Assembly (NCBI GenBank): GCA_013177895.1
Contig: JABLXV010000021.1
Location: 1 to 47,160, forward strand
DNA length: 47,160 nucleotides
From: Brevinematales bacterium
GTDB taxonomy: Bacteria; Spirochaetota; Brevinematia; Brevinematales; GWF1-51-8
Direction: 5' to 3'
Part shown: positions 22,328 through 28,909 of the stretch, piece after piece
Numbering within the stretch: position 1 is the stretch's first letter
Layout: each line of letters starts with the position of its first letter
The notes under the pieces: generated by a model
What the model was told of the DNA's origin: nothing
Seen by the model: the letters and a program-made list of their open reading frames with translations, nothing else
Database searches by the model: none
Position numbers and translations under genes: made by a program

Positions 22328-23518
22328 ATGAATTATTTGCAAAATCTTTTAATCCCAGATTTTTCACTTTTTCGCTATCCATCATATGAAATAATGATAA
22401 AATATATGATTGATAAGTATTCAAATCTTATAAAAAACACCGAAGAAGGCAATATAATTTTAAAAACACTGGAAAAGGAAGAGAGAGTAAAAATTCTGAT
22501 TGGGAAAAAAAATAATGGTGCGTGCATAAATGAATTTAATGTTAATTCTTTAGCAATGTGGTATTTATGGTGTAAAGATAATTATGGCCAACAAAAATCC
22601 AAAAAATTTCTTGAAGACTACCTTGAATCAGATGAAATAGATGTGTATCTAATATTGTGGGTTATTGGAATATTAATAAATAAACCAATTAGTTTGAAAG
22701 ATGAATATTTAATTTTATCAGTAAAAGATATAATAAAATTATTATTATATGATAAAGTATATCAAATAGAAAATGAACAGATTGAAAGCCTAAATAGTAT
22801 TGTGAACTGTGGTATAGTGAAAAAATTTAAAATAAAAAAAATATTATCGGATATTGAATTACCGGGGGTAATAAATACAAATATTCCTATACGTCAACAT
22901 GAAATTGTAACCATACTTAATTCAATTCGCGGTGTTTCATGTATACCTTATATTTCTATCCCTTATATTAAGTTAACAACCTTTCCGGGCATTTTTAGTG
23001 GAACAATTTGCAATCAAAGTTTTCATGATGTTATTGGACGTAGTAATACTTTAATAAACAGCGATCAAATATCAAGTATTAATGAGATGATAGATGCTTT
23101 TGATAAACTGAATCCAAATGAAAAAACACGATTTCAGAATATACTTAACAGATTAGCAAGATCAAAAAGACAAGAAAAAATAGATGATAAAATTCTTGAT
23201 TTAGGAATTGCTTTAGAAATGATGCTACTTAATGATAATGAACAGAATACACAATTAGCTTTATCTTTTAGACTAAGAGGGGCGTGGTTGTTGTCAAAAT
23301 TAGACATAGCTAGAAAAGAAAGCTATAACATATTAAAAAAAATATATGAATACAGATGCCAGGTTGCACATAATGGAATTTTATGCAAAGGGAAGATTGA
23401 AGAAATTAAAAAGGTGAAAGAAAATTTCCCACACTATCAAGCGATTGCAGAATTAATTTGCCGGTATTTAATAAAAAATAATATAACAAATTGGAATGAC
23501 GTGATTTTGGATGTATAA
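22328..23518 (+). CDS. AT-rich protein with C-terminal ApeA-like HEPN domain
   Basis: A 396-residue protein from very AT-rich DNA. The C-terminal 120 residues resemble ApeA-type HEPN domains: DLGIALEMMLLND, LSFRLRGAWLL, then YEYRCQVAHNG, which contains the HEPN RNase motif R-x4-H (Arg343, His348). The first 250 residues are not recognised. HEPN proteins of this sort are RNases in single-gene antiviral defence. AAGGA precedes the ATG. The gene follows the toxin-antitoxin cassette in the same direction and occupies the place where fliJ would be expected. Function is inferred from the C-terminus only. Confidence 0.68.
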   Translation: MNYLQNLLIPDFSLFRYPSYEIMIKYMIDKYSNLIKNTEEGNIILKTLEKEERVKILIGKKNNGACINEFNVNSLAMWYLWCKDNYGQQKSKKFLEDYLESDEIDVYLILWVIGILINKPISLKDEYLILSVKDIIKLLLYDKVYQIENEQIESLNSIVNCGIVKKFKIKKILSDIELPGVINTNIPIRQHEIVTILNSIRGVSCIPYISIPYIKLTTFPGIFSGTICNQSFHDVIGRSNTLINSDQISSINEMIDAFDKLNPNEKTRFQNILNRLARSKRQEKIDDKILDLGIALEMMLLNDNEQNTQLALSFRLRGAWLLSKLDIARKESYNILKKIYEYRCQVAHNGILCKGKIEEIKKVKENFPHYQAIAELICRYLIKNNITNWNDVILDV

Positions 23519-23569
23519 AATACATAGGTTTCACTATCCTTCTCTTCACTTAAACTATCTCTATCCCGC

Positions 23570-24697
23570 TTATTGCAATTTCCACACGGTGATCGTATTA
23601 GTCGGGCCGAAGGATTGGGCTACAGCGACATACAATGTCCCGTCCGGGGCGCATGCCATCTTATAATTCTCTATGGCTGAAGAAGAAGCAAGTTGTGTTC
23701 GAACTGTCGCGATACTCCCGTCGGGGGCAAGACGCATGACAGAAACATTAGTGACTCCCGACACAACGGCGGCCGCGAATGTATAAAAATAGTACGGCGA
23801 GGATTTTGTGGCCGCGCAGGATTGGTTATGGTTCGGGACAAACCCGTTTTCCAGAAATACTCTCGATAAGAATAATGTTATCTGCGGATTGGTAACCGGG
23901 CGAACATCAAAATAAAATTTCATGGTACCCGAGGGATTATTATAGATAGTGTAGATATTATTCGCGCCGTCGATTGCAAAAGAGCTATCGAACATATTAT
24001 TTTCGCCGGTATATGCAGCGAGGATATTTGTTCCGGAAAGCTTAATAAACCTGCTTCCCCCGGGACTGTTCACCATCAGGAACATCGAATCATCGGACGC
24101 GGATTGCAGGCTGATCATACTTAATGCATTCGAGAACGGAATGTTTACCGCGCCGGCGTTGGTATCCGCAATACATGCGTTGTAGGGATACCCTCCGGTA
24201 ATATAATACGCGCCGTATAATTTTCCCGACGGGGTGACCGCAAAATCTAAATTATCCGGGTAACCGAACACCATTGTACCCGCTGTTTGAGCCTGTATAC
24301 TGCTGAACTTGTAGTAAACCGCCGGACTACCGCTGATATATGCGGCGACATACGGAATTACCCCGTTAAACTTGAGAACGGGATAATACAACATATTCGG
24401 GACTTTGTTTGTGCTTACCAATTCCCAGATCGGCGAAGTATTGAGGAAGTGGTAAAGTTCTATGGTATTGTCGGGTCTCTGGAAAACGATGGATGGGACA
24501 CCGTTAGCATCGACATTGATGGAAAACTGGATAGACCCGCCCCCATATATGTTGCTGAACGACTGGCCGACCTGCTCTATATTGTATGTCGCACCCAATT
24601 GAAGGAGACTATTCTGCGCGGCGGGGGCGAAGAAGTGAAAGAGCTGGCATGCCCCCAATAGGAAAATCGATAATGATAAAAACAGTAACTTTTTCAT
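23570..24697 (-). CDS. Lipoprotein, probably a beta-propeller
   Basis: A 375-residue lipoprotein: the signal peptide ends with the lipobox LLGAC. The mature part has repeated beta-rich segments (VPSIVFQRPDNTIELYHF, GVIPYVAAYISGSPAVYYKF, GKLYGAYYITGGYPYNACIA, DGTLYVAVAQSFG) typical of propeller-like sensors or surface proteins. I do not recognise a named family. It is transcribed alone from a clear promoter and is convergent with the HEPN gene, 51 bases away without a visible terminator. Confidence 0.75.
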   Translation of the reverse strand: MKKLLFLSLSIFLLGACQLFHFFAPAAQNSLLQLGATYNIEQVGQSFSNIYGGGSIQFSINVDANGVPSIVFQRPDNTIELYHFLNTSPIWELVSTNKVPNMLYYPVLKFNGVIPYVAAYISGSPAVYYKFSSIQAQTAGTMVFGYPDNLDFAVTPSGKLYGAYYITGGYPYNACIADTNAGAVNIPFSNALSMISLQSASDDSMFLMVNSPGGSRFIKLSGTNILAAYTGENNMFDSSFAIDGANNIYTIYNNPSGTMKFYFDVRPVTNPQITLFLSRVFLENGFVPNHNQSCAATKSSPYYFYTFAAAVVSGVTNVSVMRLAPDGSIATVRTQLASSSAIENYKMACAPDGTLYVAVAQSFGPTNTITVWKLQ

Positions 24698-24730
24698 GCT
24701 ATCCCCTTAAACCCCGAATACGTCTTAATC

Positions 24731-24759
24731 ATATTAACAATAGGTACGGATAATATCAA
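24731..24759 (-). promoter_or_regulatory. Promoter of the lipoprotein gene at 23.6-24.7 kb
   Basis: On the minus strand TTGATA (24759-24754), 17-base spacer, TAATAT (24736-24731). The predicted start near 24724 leaves about 27 bases with AAGGGGA before the ATG. Confidence 0.6.
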
Positions 24760-24816
24760 GAAATAGTAATATAGGTTTATATTGCGGATTGCAGGATCGA
24801 AGGAGGATGGCCGATA

Positions 24817-25698
24817 TTATAAATCCTTTACCATGAAATATCCCGTATGTCCGGGCGGCACGTCGTTCAGCTCTGAGTGCACGCGGTATCCCATCCGCCG
24901 GTAAAATCCCGGCGCCTGAAAATCGTGCGTGTTTACAAACGCGTGAATACAGCCGCGTTCGACCGCCTCGGCCTCCGCCATACCGATAATCTTACCGCCG
25001 ATACCCCGCCCGCGGTATTTCTCGTTGAGCCAGAAAAATTTGATACCCATCCAGCCGTAGGACGTCCATCCCGTCATCCCGCCGATAATCGTTTCCCCCT
25101 CGCGGCATACGACCGTGAGCTTGGTCTCGCTGTCCTCGCCGGCATCCGCCGCAAGGAATCCGGTCAACCCGTCCTCGATCAGTTTTTCCGTTACGGGGTC
25201 CGGGTCTTCCTGCAGCTCGAATTCTACGCCGGTAACATCGCGTAACGGGGGTAAATTTTCCTGAGTGAGGGCTTTTTCCATATAGAAACTAATACCGCCG
25301 ATCGGGAAATCCTCCAGCTCGAACTTGATCGAGTAACCCTGTTCCATATAGAACATGAGCGCGGAGGGGATATCGGTCTCGAAACGGGAGTACAGGCATT
25401 CGCGTTCGATCGCCTTCGCCTCGGCAAGCCGGAGCGCCGCGCCGCCGATCCCCAGTCTGCGGTAATCGTCGTGCAGCCAGAATCGCCGGATATACATATT
25501 ATGCCAGTATGTTCCGCCGAGGATTCCGCCGATAATCTCGCCGTCTTTCCGGCATACGACGTTCAGCACACGGTGGTTCTCGTCCTCGACAGAAAGGGAA
25601 TTATAGTCTTTCAGGCCGCGCTCGATAGTATCGCAGACTTCTTTCGACGGATTATCGGTAAGCTCGAAGCTGATGTCCTTTAGAAAATCCCCGCTCAT
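24817..25698 (-). CDS. Tandem-GNAT acetyltransferase
   Basis: A 293-residue protein made of two GNAT domains. Half 1 (about 1-140) has the acetyl-CoA motif DDYRRLGIGGAAL; half 2 (about 150-293) has NEKYRGRGIGGKII. Both halves share the order VVCR-GE-IIGG, a strand ending FWL, the RxxGIGG loop, an Ala-Glu-rich helix and a final MGYR/QGYS turn. They are therefore an internal duplication with both cofactor loops intact. The substrate is unknown. Its ATG overlaps the stop of the upstream GNAT gene (ATGA), indicating coupled translation. Confidence 0.85.
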   Translation of the reverse strand: MSGDFLKDISFELTDNPSKEVCDTIERGLKDYNSLSVEDENHRVLNVVCRKDGEIIGGILGGTYWHNMYIRRFWLHDDYRRLGIGGAALRLAEAKAIERECLYSRFETDIPSALMFYMEQGYSIKFELEDFPIGGISFYMEKALTQENLPPLRDVTGVEFELQEDPDPVTEKLIEDGLTGFLAADAGEDSETKLTVVCREGETIIGGMTGWTSYGWMGIKFFWLNEKYRGRGIGGKIIGMAEAEAVERGCIHAFVNTHDFQAPGFYRRMGYRVHSELNDVPPGHTGYFMVKDL

Positions 25699-26156
25699 CG
25701 GCCGATTTCCTTACCGAACAAAATATACTCCAGATCGAAGCCGATCTTCTTATAAAACCCCGAGGCTTTGATATTGCTCTTTTCCGTACCGACCTCTATT
25801 TCATCCATTCCACGTTTCCTCGCTTCCATAACCATGTTTTCGACCAACATCCTGCCGATGCCCTCGCCCCGGTACTCTTTTTTCACGACCAGTTCGTTGA
25901 TAAGCGCGGTGCCGCCCTTATGGAGCAGGGTCTTGTAGAATACCGCGGAACATAGTCCCGCATAAGCTCCGTTCCGCTCGGCTATAATAGTATAATAGAT
26001 TTCCGGGATTTCGAACATTTTACGCAGGGTGTTTTCTATATTAATTCTGGAACCGCCGGTGAGATTATGCATGATCTCCCCCAGTTCGGATAAGAGCTTG
26101 GAAATCGCGGGGATATCGCCAACGACAGCAGGCCGGATTTTTACTTCCATCGTCAT
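25695..26156 (-). CDS. GNAT family N-acetyltransferase
   Basis: A 153-residue single-domain GNAT. The N-terminus is IRPAVVGDIPAISKLLSELG, the cofactor loop is KKEYRGEGIGRMLVE, and the C-terminus has SGFYKKIGFD, the conserved beta5-alpha4 turn. Members acetylate amines of small molecules or proteins. ATGA overlaps at both ends link it to the methyltransferase upstream and the tandem GNAT downstream, so the three form one translationally coupled operon. Confidence 0.88.
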   Translation of the reverse strand: MTMEVKIRPAVVGDIPAISKLLSELGEIMHNLTGGSRINIENTLRKMFEIPEIYYTIIAERNGAYAGLCSAVFYKTLLHKGGTALINELVVKKEYRGEGIGRMLVENMVMEARKRGMDEIEVGTEKSNIKASGFYKKIGFDLEYILFGKEIGR

Positions 26157-26959
26157 ACCCTCACTGCGATGAGAAAGATGCGGTTAAAAACGAGACGGGT
26201 ATTTCCGTCTGCTCCCGCCTGTTCGACTAACGATTGCCGGACAATTCGCCGGAACTCCTCCGCGTAGAAATCCTCGTAACCGCCCTCGTAGTAGTCGCGG
26301 TTGAGGTATCCCGCTATCGCGCCCGACGCAAAGATATCATACGCTTGTTCCGGCGTGTGGGACGACTCGATTGACTGGATTTCGGCGAACTCCACCCGAA
26401 AGCCCTGCCCGGTAAAGATATTCGCGTACTCTTGAGCGGTGTCGCGGTAGTACCATGGGTTCGCCCATCTTGTGAAAATTTCCCCGATCGCGGGATTGTT
26501 TTTGACACGGCGTACCGCGTCGATAAACTGCGGACAGTATGCGTGCATCGCGGGAGCCTGTATCCCGGCGCGACCGCCCGGTTTGAGCGCTCGGCGCATA
26601 TTCTCCGCCCCTTTCGACGGGTCGCGGAACCATTGGAACGTCGAATTGCAGAAAATAACGTCGAACTCGTTTTCGAAGTCCATATCCTGCGCGTCCATCC
26701 TGATAAAGCGGATGCCGTCCGCGCCGTATTTTTCAACGCATTCGCGGATCATCCCCTCCGACGGGTCGATACCCGTAATGGGGGCTGAGGTAAGCGCGCG
26801 GATTTTTTTAGTGAGGTTGCCTGTGCCGCACCCGATATCGAGGACGGATTCCCCGTCACTAATCTTCAGAAGCGAGAACAGGATATCCGCCGCCGAACTC
26901 TGGACGACCGACGTCCCGCGGTAACGTTTCGCTATCTCGGTAAAATTCTCGTTGGACAT
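26153..26959 (-). CDS. SAM-dependent methyltransferase, BioC/trans-aconitate-like
   Basis: A 268-residue class I methyltransferase. SAM-binding motif I is VLDIGCGTGNLT; FDVIFCNSTFQWFRDP and RALKPGG mark motifs II and III. The layout matches BioC and trans-aconitate methyltransferases, which act on carboxyl groups of small acids or acyl-ACP, but no biotin genes are nearby. The frame is open a little upstream (TTG 26971), but ATG 26959 has GGGGA at good spacing. It heads the three-gene GNAT operon. Confidence 0.8.
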   Translation of the reverse strand: MSNENFTEIAKRYRGTSVVQSSAADILFSLLKISDGESVLDIGCGTGNLTKKIRALTSAPITGIDPSEGMIRECVEKYGADGIRFIRMDAQDMDFENEFDVIFCNSTFQWFRDPSKGAENMRRALKPGGRAGIQAPAMHAYCPQFIDAVRRVKNNPAIGEIFTRWANPWYYRDTAQEYANIFTGQGFRVEFAEIQSIESSHTPEQAYDIFASGAIAGYLNRDYYEGGYEDFYAEEFRRIVRQSLVEQAGADGNTRLVFNRIFLIAVRV

Positions 26960-27016
26960 ATTTATCCCCAAATTAATTATTTTCCAGTGCCCTAGACTAT
27001 TTCCCGTCGTGTCTAA

Positions 27017-27817
27017 TCACTTTATGCCCGACCCTTTAAAGAAGGTATAGCAGAACACGCCGTCCGCTTCCGCGGAACGGTACAGGTCGGCGATCCCCTT
27101 ATCAAATAAAACTGCGTCGATCAGTCCCGCGCGGATGGCGTTCTCACGCACCCCTTCGATCATCGCGGTAAACGTATTCTTCGTAAAGCCCTCGACCATC
27201 TCGGGGCGGCTCGAATCGGCGTATACCATCCTCGGGGATACAAGGCAATCATGGAAACCCGCGCGGGTGAGCAGGGGATAGAGCTCCCTGCCGATCAGCG
27301 CGTTCCCGCCGGAAGCGGCCTGCAGGGCGATCTGTGCGCCGATAGCCGCATCCGCCGCATCGCTGCGGGGATAGAAGTACGCGGAACCATGGTCTCCCTC
27401 GATCAGGGTGATACTCCCGCCGGGCTTCAGAACCCGTTTCAACGACTGCAACGCGGCGTCCGGGCCGGGGAGGTGCTCCAATACGAAACAGACTAAAATA
27501 TGATCGAACATCGCGTCGGGGAAATCGAGGTTGAGGATATCCGCCCTTCGGAACTCGGCGTTATCGACACCGGCCGCGGCGGCATTCGCCTTAGCCTGCG
27601 CGAGGGAGGTTTCGGAAATATCTACCGATATGAAACGGGTGCGCGGGTTCTTCGGCGCGACTATGACAGTCTGCGCTCCGGTACCGCATCCCGCCTCAAG
27701 TACGAGCGAATGATCGGGGAATACCGTATCGTGATGGATGAGTTCCGAAAGGGTCTGCGCCTGATCGGAAAGCCTTTCCGCTTCTCTGCCGGAATATCCG
27801 TGGACGTAATCGGGCAT
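27017..27817 (-). CDS. SAM-dependent methyltransferase, UbiE-like
   Basis: A 266-residue class I methyltransferase with motif I VLEAGCGTGAQTV, the post-I acidic strand SVDIS, motif II FDHILVCFVLEHLP and motif III LKRVLKPGGSITLIEGDHG. The C-terminal half is helical and probably shapes the substrate site. Substrate unknown. It starts three bases after the ArsR-like domain gene and is surely co-expressed with it, suggesting that the small domain protein binds or adjusts the same ligand or enzyme. Confidence 0.85.
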   Translation of the reverse strand: MPDYVHGYSGREAERLSDQAQTLSELIHHDTVFPDHSLVLEAGCGTGAQTVIVAPKNPRTRFISVDISETSLAQAKANAAAAGVDNAEFRRADILNLDFPDAMFDHILVCFVLEHLPGPDAALQSLKRVLKPGGSITLIEGDHGSAYFYPRSDAADAAIGAQIALQAASGGNALIGRELYPLLTRAGFHDCLVSPRMVYADSSRPEMVEGFTKNTFTAMIEGVRENAIRAGLIDAVLFDKGIADLYRSAEADGVFCYTFFKGSGIK

Positions 27818-27820
27818 AGA

Positions 27821-28204
27821 CTACATACCCGCGGGGAGATAAATCCCCAGCTTTGAAAATCCCTCGCGCCCGGCGGGGGTGATCGTCATATCCTTATTTG
27901 CATCCGGCTGGGTCAGCCAGCCGATAGAGATGAATCCGTTCAGGAGCAATCCCCCGAGATGAGAACCGATATGGGGGTACATTTTACCGCCGTCGCGTTC
28001 CATGCACGCGTTGACGATCTTACGCGGGGATGTTTTCAGCGGGGTGAGGTCGATGCCGATCCTGACCAGTTCCTCCTCGCCGTGGGAGGTGAGCTCCGGC
28101 TTATCTCCGCCGATCAGAAAACCGTTACGGAATAGTGCGTTATATAAAGCCTCGCCGAGTACGCCTGAAAGATGGTCGTAACACATCCGCGCTACAGGAC
28201 GCAT
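27821..28204 (-). CDS. ArsR-family C-terminal domain without the DNA-binding half
   Basis: A 127-residue protein matching the C-terminal ligand-side half of a group of ArsR-like regulators: RPVARMCYDHLSGVLGEAL, then LTSHGEEELVRIGID, RKIVNACMERDGGKMYPHIGSHLGGLLLNGF and ITPAGREGFSKLGI. The winged helix that normally precedes this domain is absent, and the start is firm: AGGAGG lies seven bases upstream of ATG 28204 in a long leader from a consensus promoter. It may be a ligand-binding or modified-enzyme module, or a decayed regulator that has kept its own start. It is followed at once by a methyltransferase. Confidence 0.72.
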   Translation of the reverse strand: MRPVARMCYDHLSGVLGEALYNALFRNGFLIGGDKPELTSHGEEELVRIGIDLTPLKTSPRKIVNACMERDGGKMYPHIGSHLGGLLLNGFISIGWLTQPDANKDMTITPAGREGFSKLGIYLPAGM

Positions 28205-28316
28205 AATAGTACCTCCTAAAAGTAAAATATGAAGCGGCAATTATTAAGTGATCCGGTAATCCGCCGTTGGACGAGATACTACGGTGACCGGGAAGGAAGG
28301 CGGAATGATAAAACCG
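28205..28316 (-). ncRNA. Structured 5' leader of the ArsR-like/methyltransferase operon
   Basis: The predicted transcript starts near 28316, 112 bases before the ATG. On the minus strand ATCCGGT pairs with ACCGGAT, and inside it TCCGCC pairs with GGCGGA, forming two nested helices closing about 60 bases (within 28248-28320). The ribosome binding site lies about 35 bases after the 3' arm. It matches no riboswitch class I know. Confidence 0.4.
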
Positions 28317-28322
28317 GATATG

Positions 28323-28351
28323 ATTATAGTACGTTGCGCGGGGTTTGTCAA
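28323..28351 (-). promoter_or_regulatory. Full-consensus promoter of the ArsR-like/methyltransferase operon
   Basis: On the minus strand TTGACA (28351-28346), 17-base spacer, TATAAT (28328-28323). Both hexamers are exact. Confidence 0.8.
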
Positions 28352-28873
28352 GGTACTGCGCCCACTGCGTGGGGGCTAATCCCGATATGGAGGTAAGCGG
28401 CATGATCGACAGTCAGCTCGTGGTGATGGCGAAGATGAGTGCCGCTTTTATCACGGACAATATTTACATGGTGATAAAAAGGCTGGTATCGGGGTTAGAG
28501 TACGAAGTACACGCAGTACCTCGTGATGATGGGTGTGATCCTGCCGGAACACGGGTGATATTTTTCTATCGAGTATCCGTTTCATATCGGGATCAGTCTG
28601 CGCGGCGGCTCGTGATGATGGGTGTGATCCTGCCGGAACACGGGTGATATTTTTCTATCGAGTATCCGTTTCATATCGGGATTAGTCTGCGCAGCAGATC
28701 GTGATGAAGGAAGGGGGAGAATTGCCGCAGAGGCACGAAGGGCACTGAGATGGAGGAAGGATGAATTGTCAAACCGATTTTCATTCGCGTTCATCCGTAT
28801 TATCTGTGTATTCTGCGGCTACAGGAAATAATTGCATGAGCGAAAACTAAATTCGACTTATTCAGCAATGCTT
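28352..28873. other. Intergenic stretch with an 89-base tandem duplication
   Basis: About 520 bases between divergent genes. A frame from ATG 28402 has GGAGG eight bases upstream and gives MIDSQLVVMAKMSAAF and so on, but it soon runs into the duplicated block. I consider it a doubtful or decayed small gene. The right part (28715-28830) has low-complexity spacer text and nothing I can name. Confidence 0.5.
28521..28707 (+). repeat. Tandem direct repeat, 89-base unit
   Basis: Copy 1 is 28521-28609 and copy 2 is 28610-28698, both starting TCGTGATGATGGGTGTGATC and nearly identical (last differences in the GCGGCGGC/GCAGCAGA end). A third copy begins (TCGTGATGA) at 28699 and stops. Confidence 0.9.
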
Positions 28874-28902
28874 TTGACACGAATCCGGTTTTACACTATA
28901 AT
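28874..28902 (+). promoter_or_regulatory. Full-consensus promoter of lnt
   Basis: TTGACA at 28874-28879, 17-base spacer, TATAAT at 28897-28902, both exact. Only seven bases separate the -10 from the ATG at 28910, so the transcript should begin at or next to the start codon. Confidence 0.85.
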
Positions 28903-28909
28903 TACCTCT

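Noticed and set aside
28402-28647. Small protein gene in the lnt upstream spacer
   Set aside because: It has a good ribosome binding site, but the frame runs through the 89-base duplication and shows no recognisable domain. I describe it in the spacer entry and in a finding, not as a gene.
28832-28909. Upstream TTG start for lnt
   Set aside because: It would add 26 residues absent from normal Lnt N-termini and would overlap a perfect promoter whose transcript starts after it.
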